DNA from: an uncultured Granulosicoccaceae bacterium
GTDB lineage: Bacteria; Pseudomonadota; Gammaproteobacteria; Granulosicoccales; Granulosicoccaceae
Assembly (NCBI GenBank): GCA_937930305.1
Contig: CALGLE010000037.1
Span: 1-64,000 of the forward strand
Length of the DNA: 64,000 nucleotides
Direction of reading: 5' to 3'
In this document: in pieces, positions 28,611 through 36,962 of the stretch
Layout: each line of letters opens with the position of its first letter
Position numbering within the stretch: position 1 is the stretch's first letter
Position numbers and translations under genes: made by a program
The notes under the pieces: generated by a model
What the model saw: only the letters and a program-made list of their open reading frames with translations
Databases searched by the model: none
What the model was told of the DNA's origin: nothing

Positions 28611-30014
28611 GTGGCTATCAGCGTATTCGAACTATTCAAAATTGGCATCGGCCCATCCAGTTCTCACACTGTGGGTCCAATGATTGCGGCAAACTTGTTT
28701 GTTGATGAGCTATCGGCAAATTCCAAAGCTAGCCAAGTCGCGCGTATTAAAACGGATTTATTGGGATCCTTAGGTGCAACTGGAAAAGGTCATGGCAGTG
28801 ATAAAGCCGTACTGCTGGGACTGTGTGGTGATCATCCTGAAACGGTGAATGTTGAATCCATAGAGCCTCGTTTACAGAGCATTCGAAGTGCGAAAATTCT
28901 TCCGCTGAAATCGGGCTTGAAAATTAAGTTTGATGAGGCGAAAGACCTCATCATGCATAGGCGAAAGAGTTTGCCGTTTCACCCTAATGCGGTTTGTTTT
29001 GAAGCCTTTGATGCAGGCGGCGAGTCTATTCTGCAACGCACCTATTATTCGGTCGGTGGCGGCTTTGTACTCGATGAGGCAGCAGCCGAAGGTGATAACC
29101 CGATCGTTGCAGACGAAACGGATCTACCCTATCCGTTTACCACGGGCGATGAAATACTCGAACTCTCTAAACAGCATGGAAAATCGATTGCCGAAATGAT
29201 GTTGGCTAACGAATGTGTTTGGCGATCCGAAGAAGAGATACGCAGCGGGCTACTTAAAATTTGGCAGGTTATGCAAGCTTGTGTAGAACGCGGTTGCCAA
29301 CAAAGTGGTGTTTTACCAGGCGGCATGAAAGTTAAACGACGTGCCGCTGAAATGCATCAGTCATTGTCATCGGCACCCGAAGCCTCACTGCGTGACCCGT
29401 TAACCATAATAGACTGGGTTAATCTTTACGCTTTAGCGGTGAATGAAGAGAACGCAGCGGGTGGGCGAGTGGTTACGGCCCCCACCAATGGTGCCGCAGG
29501 CATCATTCCAGCGGTTCTGCATTACTACGTGCGTTTTATTCCCGGAGCGAATGATGATGGCGTTATCGATTTTCTGTTAACTGCCGGTGCTATCGGAATT
29601 TTATATAAAGAAAATGCCTCCATCTCAGGCGCAGAAGTGGGATGTCAGGGTGAAGTGGGGTCGGCGTGTTCCATGGCCGCGGGTGCGTTGGCCGCTGTTA
29701 CAGGTGGTAATACACTGCAAATCGAAAATGCTGCAGAAATTGGTATGGAACATAACTTGGGGTTAACCTGCGATCCAGTGGGCGGATTGGTTCAGGTTCC
29801 TTGTATTGAACGCAACGCGATGGCGTCGGTTAAAGCCATTAATGCAGCTCGCATGGCACTGCGTGGTGATGGCGAGCATTTTGTCTCGCTCGATAAGGTC
29901 ATCAAAACCATGCGCGATACGGGCGCTGATATGAAAACTAAATATAAAGAAACCGCTCGCGGCGGCTTGGCCGTGAACGTTATCGAAGTGCCAGTAAGTT
30001 TCCCCGACTGCTGA
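28611..30014 (+). CDS. sdaA: L-serine ammonia-lyase
   Basis: This 467-residue single-chain enzyme deaminates L-serine to pyruvate using a 4Fe-4S cluster. The N-terminal beta domain starts [20 protein letters not shown]. The alpha domain carries the cluster cysteines in [27 protein letters not shown] and VPCIERN. The GTG start is at 28611 with GAGGTGG upstream. A small membrane protein gene follows 53 bases later. Confidence 0.95.
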   Translation: MAISVFELFKIGIGPSSSHTVGPMIAANLFVDELSANSKASQVARIKTDLLGSLGATGKGHGSDKAVLLGLCGDHPETVNVESIEPRLQSIRSAKILPLKSGLKIKFDEAKDLIMHRRKSLPFHPNAVCFEAFDAGGESILQRTYYSVGGGFVLDEAAAEGDNPIVADETDLPYPFTTGDEILELSKQHGKSIAEMMLANECVWRSEEEIRSGLLKIWQVMQACVERGCQQSGVLPGGMKVKRRAAEMHQSLSSAPEASLRDPLTIIDWVNLYALAVNEENAAGGRVVTAPTNGAAGIIPAVLHYYVRFIPGANDDGVIDFLLTAGAIGILYKENASISGAEVGCQGEVGSACSMAAGALAAVTGGNTLQIENAAEIGMEHNLGLTCDPVGGLVQVPCIERNAMASVKAINAARMALRGDGEHFVSLDKVIKTMRDTGADMKTKYKETARGGLAVNVIEVPVSFPDC

Positions 30015-30067
30015 TATTGACGGTACCCTGTGGCTTAACTTGCCACTAAGCACTTGGGTATTTCTAA

Positions 30068-30520
30068 ATGAACGCTGTTGCCATTGCTATTCACGCCATT
30101 GCTGCCGCTGTTTGGGTGGGCGGTATGTTTTTTATGTTGGTTGTGTTTAGGCCGGCGGTACAAACGCTAGAACCGGCTTCCCGTTCTGCCATGATGGCAA
30201 CCACCTTGCGAAAATTTTTCCCTTGGGTTTGGATGTCCATTGTCGCTTTACTCGTCACAGGCTACTGGTTGGTGGGGGCCTTAGGTGGCTTCGGTTCCGT
30301 GCCGGGGTATGTGCACATCATGCATATGCTGGGCTGGGTGATGATCGCGCTGTTCGCCTTTATGTATTTCAAACCCAATAAGGTTTTTCGTGCCGCCATC
30401 GAACAGAGTGACAAAGAACAGGCGATGAAAGCCCTGGGAACCGTGCGCACGATTGTTACCGTGAACTTTGTGCTCGGACTGGCAATGTTCGCCATCGTGA
30501 CGGGCGGACGTTATTGGTGA
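30068..30520 (+). CDS. CopD-like four-helix membrane protein
   Basis: This 150-residue inner-membrane protein has four hydrophobic segments: HAIAAAVWVGGMFFMLVVF near the N-terminus, a second at about 53-72, a third at about 80-98 and a fourth at the C-terminus. The HAIAAAVWVGGMFF stretch resembles the CopD/DUF2269-type family, in which a histidine near the first helix may bind heme or copper. No copper genes are adjacent, so the function is open. Confidence 0.7.
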   Translation: MNAVAIAIHAIAAAVWVGGMFFMLVVFRPAVQTLEPASRSAMMATTLRKFFPWVWMSIVALLVTGYWLVGALGGFGSVPGYVHIMHMLGWVMIALFAFMYFKPNKVFRAAIEQSDKEQAMKALGTVRTIVTVNFVLGLAMFAIVTGGRYW

Positions 30521-30930
30521 TTTTTCGCTAAAGGCCCGCCTTGTTGCACCAGTCAATCAGGGCAGTTTGCGCTTTCTGCGCTCGATGTGAAATATAATGC
30601 AGGTGTTGACTGGTCAGCTGATCGATGTTCTACCGACGGATTCATCGTCAGGATTCAATCATTCATTGCGCAATTAAGCGTCACCTTTTTGTTCAAAAGC
30701 GCGCCATAACGCTTGATAAACAACGGATTTACAAATAAATCTCGTCCAGAGGCAAACGTTCAGTTTGGTTTAAGGGAACTCGGGTAAGGTCTGGTTTCGG
30801 TCAGTTTTTGACCGAAATTGAGGTTTGGTTTTGGCTTGGTAAGGAGTGTAGTTGGCTTCTTGGCAAAGGCAACCTCATTCGATCCACTTTTTCTTTCATC
30901 GGGCGTCTTGCCCCGTGAATTGGGCAAGCC
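30521..30930. other. Intergenic region upstream of msrA with a strong hairpin
   Basis: About 410 bases with no credible ORF. TTTCGGTCA (30795-30803) pairs perfectly with TGACCGAAA (30809-30817) around a five-base loop. It is not followed by a T-run, so it is unlikely to be a simple terminator. It may belong to the msrA leader or to a small RNA. Confidence 0.45.
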
Positions 30931-31602
30931 GTGTTTGGACTGGGAAAAAAATCGAGCATACCCGACGCCAGTGAGGCGTTGCCAGACCGCACCCAGGTGG
31001 TGCCGGTGGCAGCCAAGCATTTGGTTACTGGAAACCCGATGCAAGGCCCTTGGCCTGAGGGTTTCGAGGTCGCCATGTTCGGTATGGGCTGCTTTTGGGG
31101 TGTCGAGCGTCTGTTCTGGCAGCAGACCGGTGTTTGGTCAACAGCGGTGGGCTATGCCGGTGGCCATACGGCCAACGCATCGTACCGAGACATATGCACC
31201 GGTATGACGGGGCACAACGAAGTGTGCACGGTGGTGTTCGACCCATCGGTCATATCCTTTGAGGCGCTACTGAAGCTGTTCTGGGAATCTCACGACCCCA
31301 CCCAAGGCATGCGACAGGGGCCCGATCAGGGGGCGCAATACCGATCCGGTATCTACACCTACAGTGACGAGCAGCATGCTCAGGCAATCGCTAGCCAAGT
31401 AAGGTTTCAGGAAGCCTTAACCGGCTTGGGGTATGGGCAGATAACGACAGAAATTCTTCCAGCCCCTGAGTTCTATTACGCCGAAGATGAACATCAGCAG
31501 TATTTGCAAAAGAACCCAGGTGGTTACTGCAGTATGCGTGGTACCGGTGCTGCCTGTGTTGAATCGGGCACGACCGGAATAACCCAGATGCCTGCCTCAT
31601 GA
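30931..31602 (+). CDS. msrA: Peptide methionine sulfoxide reductase MsrA
   Basis: This 223-residue enzyme reduces methionine-S-sulfoxide in proteins. The catalytic cysteine is in GMGCFWGVE at about residue 54. Other family marks are TAVGYAGG, GHNEVCTVVFDP, FWESHDPTQ and DQGAQYRSGIY. An N-terminal extension of about 45 residues and a C-terminal cysteine (GAACVESG) for recycling are present. It has a GTG start. It overlaps ppk2 by an ATGA junction. Confidence 0.95.
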   Translation: MFGLGKKSSIPDASEALPDRTQVVPVAAKHLVTGNPMQGPWPEGFEVAMFGMGCFWGVERLFWQQTGVWSTAVGYAGGHTANASYRDICTGMTGHNEVCTVVFDPSVISFEALLKLFWESHDPTQGMRQGPDQGAQYRSGIYTYSDEQHAQAIASQVRFQEALTGLGYGQITTEILPAPEFYYAEDEHQQYLQKNPGGYCSMRGTGAACVESGTTGITQMPAS

Positions 31603-32483
31603 GTGTTGAATTCACACCCCCAGCGTCCGACTTCCGCGTGCCGTTTGACGGCAAGTTCTCGGTTAGTGATCACGCAACTGCCCCGGCCGAAGGTGTTGAT
31701 GATCGTAAAGCGCTGGAGAAACAGTTAAGAAAGTCGGTTAAGCGAATCGCTGATTTACAAAAGAAACTCTATGCCGATAATCGGTTTAGCGTTCTATTGG
31801 TTTTTCAAGCGATGGATGCAGCCGGCAAAGACGGCACCATACGTGCCGTGATGAGTGGTGTTAATCCAGCGGGTTGCCAAGTGCATTCGTTCAAGTCACC
31901 TTCCGACGAAGAGCTTGACCATGACTTCTTATGGCGAACCGCAAAAGCATTACCTGAGCGTGGGCGCATTGGCATCTTTAATCGAAGCTATTACGAGGAA
32001 GTATTAGCGGTTCGTGTTAATCCAGCTTTTTTGGACAAACAACGCCTTCCATCATTAAATGAAAGTGCTGTATGGGGTGATCGATTTGAATCCATCCGCG
32101 AGCATGAGAAGCATTTAACGCGCAACGGCACCGTGGTGCTGAAATTTTGGTTGAACGTTTCTAAACAAGAGCAAAAAGCTCGGTTTATGAAACGGCTAAC
32201 AAACGAAGACCGGTATTGGAAATTTTCCAAACACGATTTAGGTGCCCGCAAAGGCTGGGACACCTACATGGATGCTTATCAAACGTTATTGAACGAAACG
32301 TCACGTGAAAATGCCCCGTGGTTTGCTTTACCCGCAGACAACAAGCCGTACATGCGCGTGCAAGTGGCGAAAATTATTGAAAACACCTTGGAAGCCTTAC
32401 CGCTTGCTTGGCCACAGAAAACACCCGAAGAGCTTGCTCGATTCGGGGATCACATCGAATTTTTGAACAACGAAGCTGGCTGA
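31599..32483 (+). CDS. ppk2: Polyphosphate kinase 2 family protein
   Basis: This 294-residue P-loop kinase of the PPK2 family moves phosphate between polyphosphate and nucleotides. Walker A is in FQAMDAAGKDGTIRAVM (about residues 68-84), with FNRSYYEEVLAVRV as the Walker B/lid region and FLNVSKQEQ-like WLNVSKQEQ further on. It is a single-domain enzyme; whether it prefers AMP, ADP or GDP is not clear. It is coupled to msrA by a 4-base overlap, suggesting shared stress expression. Confidence 0.92.
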   Translation: MSVEFTPPASDFRVPFDGKFSVSDHATAPAEGVDDRKALEKQLRKSVKRIADLQKKLYADNRFSVLLVFQAMDAAGKDGTIRAVMSGVNPAGCQVHSFKSPSDEELDHDFLWRTAKALPERGRIGIFNRSYYEEVLAVRVNPAFLDKQRLPSLNESAVWGDRFESIREHEKHLTRNGTVVLKFWLNVSKQEQKARFMKRLTNEDRYWKFSKHDLGARKGWDTYMDAYQTLLNETSRENAPWFALPADNKPYMRVQVAKIIENTLEALPLAWPQKTPEELARFGDHIEFLNNEAG

Positions 32484-32518
32484 ATTGGTCAGCAATTTGC
32501 GTACATCGGAGCACCGGC

Positions 32519-32785
32519 ATGACAATGACACTCGCGCAAGGCACACAAATGAATTCGTTTAAGAAAGCGGATCGTATCGACAGCACACACTGCCGTACCA
32601 CTCTGCCAACCAGCTACGCTGCCTTGGTTGATGAAAATGGTGAAGAAGTGGAAATCACTGACGCTCAAATTCGACGTGCTTTGGAAGCCGTGGAAAGCCA
32701 GCAACAGTTCCCTTACGGATCACGTCATACCGCTCGAGGGCGTTGGGTAGCGGCAAAAGCCCCGGTCCGAAAGTTACACAGCTAA
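32519..32785 (+). CDS. Small protein of unknown function
   Basis: This 88-residue protein, not recognised, starts at ATG 32519 with GGAG seven bases before it, 35 bases after ppk2. The N-terminal half is polar; the middle has VDENGEEVEITDAQIRRAL and the end is basic (RHTARGRWVAAKAPVRKL). No signal peptide or membrane segment. It may be co-transcribed with msrA-ppk2. Its proximity suggests, but does not show, a stress-related role. Confidence 0.6.
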   Translation: MTMTLAQGTQMNSFKKADRIDSTHCRTTLPTSYAALVDENGEEVEITDAQIRRALEAVESQQQFPYGSRHTARGRWVAAKAPVRKLHS

Positions 32786-32926
32786 GTCGTCAATCCCTAC
32801 GAACGTCTCAATATTCTGCGGGTTTTCGGTTTCTTGCCGCATCAATTGTGAACCCTTGAAACGAAAAGGTGATTTTCCGCTAAGGTGACCCCAGATTGTT
32901 CTCACCCCATTAATTTAGTGTGAATC

Positions 32927-33427
32927 ATGGCCACTTTCGATCAAACCAAACGTCAAACGCTTAAAACCATTGCCGGCACCGGTGCAGCCGTTGTTGCTGG
33001 TCCTCTCGGGTTGGTAAGCGCAGCCGAGGCGGCTCAGCCCAGCACCATCTCTTCCTTACCATCCACTCATGGCTCAGCTCAGTTCGATTTGGATCTGCAA
33101 ATTGTGAGCAGCTCGGGCGTGATGGAAAATAGCTTGATCCTGAAAAACAACACCGACGAGACCATGCACATTGCGCGTTTTCGCAGTGACAATATCGTGT
33201 TTAATAACCACGTCGTTTCTCTGTCAGAGATTACCGCTGATGGGCCTATTATTATAAATCCAGGTCAAACCCAATCATTCCAAGTCAGTTTGGTTCAACT
33301 CGGTGATACCGCACCGATGGAATACGTGCACGCCGATCACTGCACCAACCGCGTCACTAACGACTGTGTGGATGTCAAATTAGGCGGCTTCTTAGTAGAT
33401 CACGATGTGATGGTGATAACCGCTTAG
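32927..33427 (+). CDS. Exported protein of unknown function, Tat-like signal
   Basis: This 166-residue protein has a Tat-like N-terminus with KRQTLKTIAGTGAAVVAG (the twin basic pair is KR rather than RR) and a cleavage-like AEAA near residue 36. The mature part is beta-rich with NSLILKNNTDETMHIARF and a pair of cysteines (HADHCTNRVTNDCVDV). The fold may be immunoglobulin-like, which is a guess. Its stop overlaps the convergent LysE gene by four bases. Confidence 0.65.
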   Translation: MATFDQTKRQTLKTIAGTGAAVVAGPLGLVSAAEAAQPSTISSLPSTHGSAQFDLDLQIVSSSGVMENSLILKNNTDETMHIARFRSDNIVFNNHVVSLSEITADGPIIINPGQTQSFQVSLVQLGDTAPMEYVHADHCTNRVTNDCVDVKLGGFLVDHDVMVITA

Positions 33428-34035
33428 ATAAAAATCAGAATGACGGTAGAGGCCATGATGATAGCCATTACCGTCATAAACCGTCGCCAGGCGGTATTTG
33501 ATTGCAGCAGGTGAGACAGTAAATGCCCTGCGGTTGTCCAGAACAGACACACGAATAGATTAAGGCTTAAAAACACAACGAATAATCTAAGCGCTTCCAG
33601 TGTCGGGCTTAGACCGATGCCAAACCCTGCCGCTGCTGCCATGCCAACCGCCCAAACCTTGGGGTTGATCACTTGAAATGTGATCGCTTGAAGGAGTGTA
33701 AAAGGCTTGTCTTTGTCTGCGACACGCCCGGCGCGTCCTGCTCGTGCGGTTTTGAAGGCTAGCCACAGTATCCAAGCCGCAGCTAACAACTGAAAAACGA
33801 GCTTTAAACTGGGAATCGCCATCAGTGAGGCGCTGATTCCCAGCCCGCTGAAAGCAGCAATAAAACCGGTGCCAATGGGCACACCCAGTAAATGCGGCAG
33901 GGTGCGCTTAAACCCAAATCGAGCCCCTGATGCGGTAAGCATGATGACGTTGGGGCCAGGTGAGAACAGGCCTGCGAATACAAACGCCAGCAGCGGTAAT
34001 GATTCAGTCAACGTAGGATCCGAAGTAAGATGCAA
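33424..34035 (-). CDS. LysE/RhtB-family exporter
   Basis: This 203-residue inner-membrane protein has about six hydrophobic segments and the LysE-family N-terminus FSPGPNVIMLTASGARFGFK, followed by LKLVFQLLAAAWILWLAFKT. The family exports amino acids such as lysine, threonine and homoserine lactones. The start is a TTG at 34035. It is divergent from the sulfurtransferase with about 75 bases between, and convergent with the exported protein gene. Confidence 0.88.
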   Translation of the reverse strand: MHLTSDPTLTESLPLLAFVFAGLFSPGPNVIMLTASGARFGFKRTLPHLLGVPIGTGFIAAFSGLGISASLMAIPSLKLVFQLLAAAWILWLAFKTARAGRAGRVADKDKPFTLLQAITFQVINPKVWAVGMAAAAGFGIGLSPTLEALRLFVVFLSLNLFVCLFWTTAGHLLSHLLQSNTAWRRFMTVMAIIMASTVILIFI

Positions 34036-34109
34036 TAAGACGAACGTGCTTTGCGAGCTTACCAGCCAAGCACACTCAACGCTTAACGCTTTCGAACCAG
34101 GTAAAAATC

Positions 34110-34976
34110 ATGACCACGATTTCTCCCTTGATCAGCCCGATAGAGCTTCGTGAACACTTGGCCGATGCAGCGTACCCCATTGCCGTGCTGGATGCGTCGT
34201 GGCATCTGCCTGGGGTTGAACGCGATGCTTATGCAGAATTTGAAAAAGAGCATGTGCCCGGTGCGGTGTTCTTCGACATTGATGCCGTGGTGGACAGCGA
34301 TTCCGATTTACCGCACATGTTGCCCAGCGCGTCTGATTTTTCCAAAGCGGTGTCGACACTGGGAATCAGTGCCAACCATCGTGTGGTGGTTTATGACTCC
34401 TATGGATTGTTTTCCGCCGCCCGTGTTTGGTGGATGTTTCATGTGTTCGGCCATGCGCAAGTGCAAGTGCTAGACGGTGGCTTGCCCGGATGGAAAACCA
34501 TGGGCGGTCGTTTAGAAAGTGGTGTTGGGAAAGTTGAGCCCGTGATGACACCCATACCCGCGCAATTAAATAAACTTGCGGTGTGTGATGTTGATGCGGT
34601 TTTGCAAGCTGTGGAATTAAATGTTGCGTGCATTTTAGATGCGCGGCCTAAAGCCCGTTTTGACGCCGCTGTTCCGGAACCCAGAAAGGGATTACGTTCC
34701 GGGCACATGCCAGGTGCGCATTCACTGCCCTTCACCGAACTATTGGTCGCCGATGAAGATGGTGTGATGCGATTGAAATCAAAGGAAGCATTGATAGAAA
34801 TTTTCAAGCGCCGCAATGTCACCAGTGATTTGCCCGTCATCACAACGTGTGGATCGGGTGTTACCGCAGCCGTTATTACCTTGGCTTTAAAAATAGCTGG
34901 CTATGAGCCCGGTCGTTTGTATGATGGATCATGGACAGAGTGGGGTGGCCGTGAGGATACGCCGATAGAAAGTTAG
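34110..34976 (+). CDS. sseA: Sulfurtransferase, two rhodanese domains (3-mercaptopyruvate type)
   Basis: This 288-residue protein has two rhodanese domains. The second carries the active cysteine in TTCGSGVTA at about residue 247; CGSGVT is the 3-mercaptopyruvate type of active loop, unlike the CRKGVT of thiosulfate enzymes. DARPKARFDA and GHMPGAHSLPF mark the second domain. It moves sulfur from mercaptopyruvate to thiol acceptors or cyanide. It is the last chromosomal gene before the cassette island. Confidence 0.92.
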   Translation: MTTISPLISPIELREHLADAAYPIAVLDASWHLPGVERDAYAEFEKEHVPGAVFFDIDAVVDSDSDLPHMLPSASDFSKAVSTLGISANHRVVVYDSYGLFSAARVWWMFHVFGHAQVQVLDGGLPGWKTMGGRLESGVGKVEPVMTPIPAQLNKLAVCDVDAVLQAVELNVACILDARPKARFDAAVPEPRKGLRSGHMPGAHSLPFTELLVADEDGVMRLKSKEALIEIFKRRNVTSDLPVITTCGSGVTAAVITLALKIAGYEPGRLYDGSWTEWGGREDTPIES

Positions 34977-35192
34977 TTTTGTAGATATGATTTGGACAAG
35001 GTAGATATTGAACAGTGGCGTTTTATTGAGTTTCTTAAGTTATCTGGGTTTGAGGCTAGTGTGCAGTAAAGGTACTATAAACTGATCGGCAGTAAGCTAC
35101 TTGTAGCAGACGTGTGAGGGGCTAAATCTTGTGCGAGAATTTATATCATCAAAATGACGTAGGGTGACACGTCAAATTGCTGTTCATTTATT
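34977..35192. other. Junction between chromosome and cassette island
   Basis: The region is A/T-rich. After the sulfurtransferase stop the same frame stays open to 35069 (YDLDKVDIEQWRF, IEFLKLSGFEASVQ), possibly a decayed remnant of another gene, with no start of its own. No attC or attI motif other than the GTTAGAT core at 35193 is seen. A weak reading overall. Confidence 0.3.
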
Positions 35193-35199
35193 GTTAGAT
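35193..35199 (+). repeat. GTTAGAT cassette-boundary core site
   Basis: GTTAGAT fits the GTTRRRY recombination core of integron cassettes. It matches the left end (ATCTAAC) of the attC that follows the higBA genes, as expected if this is the start of that cassette. Confidence 0.65.
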
Positions 35200-35349
35200 T
35201 TATACGATTGCCATTTAACAGTAGTACGTTTTTATTCGTTCAACATATTTGAAGAAAGTATTGCATTTTAATTGATGGAATTTTTGAGAGTTTAGCGAAG
35301 TCGCAATAATAAATAGACTAAATATGATCTATGTGATATTCTTTAATTC

Positions 35350-35631
35350 ATGTGGAAAGTGCAGCAACACAGGGATGTAAAAAAGAGTCTGCGAAAACTC
35401 CCAGAACCCGTTCGGCGAGCTTTCACTGTTTGGATTGGTATCGCAGAAACTGAGGGCCCGGTCGGTCTGCGTGCAGCGAGAGGGTTTAACGATGAAGCCT
35501 TGAAGGGGGTTTGGAAAGGCTGTCGATCATCAAGATTGAACAAACAACATAGAGTTATATATCGGGTGGAAAATGAAGTTGTGACCATATTGGTAATGGA
35601 TGTAACCGCTCACGACTATCGGAGGAAATAA
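35350..35631 (+). CDS. RelE/ParE-superfamily toxin (HigB-like)
   Basis: This 93-residue basic protein of the RelE/ParE fold has RDVKKSLRKLPEPVRRAF near the N-terminus, GVWKGCRSSRLNKQHRVIYR in the middle, and ILVMDVTAHDYRR at the end. Related toxins cut mRNA on the ribosome or poison gyrase. The toxin gene precedes the antitoxin gene, the order seen in higBA modules. TATGAT at 35323-35328 is a candidate -10. Typical integron-cassette cargo that stabilises the array. Confidence 0.82.
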   Translation: MWKVQQHRDVKKSLRKLPEPVRRAFTVWIGIAETEGPVGLRAARGFNDEALKGVWKGCRSSRLNKQHRVIYRVENEVVTILVMDVTAHDYRRK

Positions 35632-35633
35632 TT

Positions 35634-35909
35634 ATGAAAGCACCTGTACCCTACAATGCTAAAGACTTTGTGTCTGCTGACACGGGCCTGGTATTGAGTC
35701 CAGGAGAAACGATCAAGACACTCAGGGAGATTAGTGGACTGACCCAGGAGGAGCTTTCTGATGAAACTGGAATTCCGCAGACAACGATATCCGCAATAGA
35801 AAGTGGTCGAACGAAGCTTGGTGCGGAGAGATCAAAAATATTTGCTGAAGCGTTCGATGTGCACCCTGCAGTAATATTATTTTCGGATTGGCGGCGATCC
35901 GCAGCTTAA
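35634..35909 (+). CDS. Xre-type antitoxin (HigA-like)
   Basis: This 91-residue protein has a helix-turn-helix of the Xre/Cro type: IKTLREISGLTQEELSDETG, then IPQTTISAIESGRTKLG. It starts two bases after the toxin stop with GGAGG nearby. It should neutralise the toxin and repress the shared promoter. The attC site of the cassette begins 31 bases after its stop. Confidence 0.85.
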   Translation: MKAPVPYNAKDFVSADTGLVLSPGETIKTLREISGLTQEELSDETGIPQTTISAIESGRTKLGAERSKIFAEAFDVHPAVILFSDWRRSAA

Positions 35910-35939
35910 GGACGTCTCGTCCATAGATCAGAAGTACAA

Positions 35940-36040
35940 ATCTAACGAGGCGCATGCAGCAATCACTGGACCCTGCCCCACAACCTGGCTACGCCAGAAC
36001 ATGCGTCAGCCTCAAGTGTTCCTGATGGCAAATGTTAGGC
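35940..36040 (+). repeat. attC site 1 (after the HigBA-like module)
   Basis: The left box ATCTAAC (35940-35946) is followed by GAG and GCGCATG, identical to attC site 2 at 25 of 26 positions from 35942 to 35967. The right core GTTAGGC is at 36034-36040. The inner right box is degenerate: CATGCG occurs at about 35999-36005 but not next to the core. The right core differs from the left box because it belongs to the next cassette, as expected. Confidence 0.7.
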
Positions 36041-36152
36041 ATGTCGGAAACATCACCCGGTGTGTGTATCTAATTTATTTGTCAAAGGCCAAAAGTTTTA
36101 GAGTTTTGAAATTGATTTTCGAAATCGCGCTATCAGTTTGGGATCTGTAATG

Positions 36153-36173
36153 GCAATATTTGGCAAATATTGC
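36153..36173 (+). promoter_or_regulatory. Perfect palindrome, probable ParD operator
   Basis: GCAATATTTG (36153-36162) and CAAATATTGC (36164-36173) form a perfect inverted repeat around one base, 33 bases before the parD start. ParD-type antitoxins bind such palindromes to repress their own operon. Confidence 0.7.
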
Positions 36174-36206
36174 TATTCTTTTGCCAATCCTAAACGAGAC
36201 ACGGCC

Positions 36207-36443
36207 ATGGCAAGCATTAATATCTCACTGCCTGAGCAGATGCGGGAATGGGTTCAATCTCAGATAGAGACAGGGAGCTACTCAAGTAGCAGTGACTACG
36301 TAAGAGATTTGATTCGCAAAGACCAAGAGCGACGCGATAAAGTGGCTGCACTTCAACGGGCCATTGACGAGGGTATAGACAGCGGAGCTGCTGAAGATTT
36401 TAGCTTTCAGGATTTCAAACAGAGAATGCAAGCTAAGAAATAG
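36207..36443 (+). CDS. parD: ParD-like antitoxin (ribbon-helix-helix)
   Basis: This 78-residue protein starts at ATG 36207. The N-terminal INISLPEQMREWVQSQIETG, then YSSSSDYVRDLIRKDQERR, is the ParD/CopG ribbon-helix-helix DNA-binding domain. The C-terminal half (AIDEGIDSGAAEDFSFQDF) is the region that wraps the toxin. It lies two bases before parE and downstream of a palindromic operator. Confidence 0.88.
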   Translation: MASINISLPEQMREWVQSQIETGSYSSSSDYVRDLIRKDQERRDKVAALQRAIDEGIDSGAAEDFSFQDFKQRMQAKK

Positions 36444-36445
36444 AC

Positions 36446-36758
36446 ATGTCGCGTTATCGGTTAACTCCGGCAGCTCAAATTGACCTTGAATCAATATGGG
36501 ACTACACAGCAGAGACGTTCGGGATCAATCAAGCATTGATCTACACCAATGGTCTTGAATCGGCTTGTGCATTGTTAGCTGACGCTCCGCTGATAAACCG
36601 ACCTAGACCTGAATACACTCCTGAGGTAAGAATATACCCTCATGCAGAGCATCTTCTTGCTTTATGTAATTAATGACGGTGTAGTTGAAATCATCCGATT
36701 CCTTCACTCGAGTATGGATGTTGATTCTCAGCTGGAACATAATGGATCAGGGGAATGA
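36446..36758 (+). pseudogene. parE: ParE-like toxin gene with a frameshift
   Basis: Residues 1-72 (YRLTPAAQIDLESIWDYTAE onward) match ParE, but the frame ends early at 36673 after HLLALCN. In the +1 frame the expected C-terminus continues: LYVINDGVVEIIRFLHSSMD followed by VDSQLEHNGSGE, stop at 36756-36758. The break lies within about 36651-36665, where one base appears to have been added. The toxin is probably inactive unless this is a sequencing error or programmed shift. Confidence 0.82.
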
Positions 36759-36790
36759 AACACCAGCAATCAGTAGCATCATGCAAACAT

Positions 36791-36842
36791 GCCTAACGAG
36801 GCGCATGGAGCAATCACTTGCAGCTCATGCGCGATGTTAGAT
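36791..36842 (+). repeat. attC site 2 (after parDE), textbook structure
   Basis: The order is GCCTAAC (36791), GAG, GCGCATG, a central segment, CATGCGC, GAT, then GTTAGAT (36836-36842). GCGCATG and CATGCGC are perfect complements. Extending the arms gives GCGCATGGAGC against GCTCATGCGC, leaving a single unpaired G like the extrahelical base that integrases recognise in folded attC. Confidence 0.85.
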
Positions 36843-36962
36843 TTGTCCGGTGAATATTTGCTAAAACAGTATCTGTTATCAGCAGTTATTTGTACTTATT
36901 TAGTAGCTGAGAAAATAGATACTATTCCTTATTCATGAAAAATTTAAAGTGGGTTTAGTGTA

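Noticed and set aside
30818-31207. Open frame of 129 codons overlapping msrA
   Set aside because: Rich in Arg, Cys and Trp with no family resemblance. It is out of frame with the clearly conserved msrA.
34986-35069. Possible C-terminal remnant of a gene after the sulfurtransferase
   Set aside because: It is only in-frame continuation past a stop codon, with no start, no recognised family, and too short to call.
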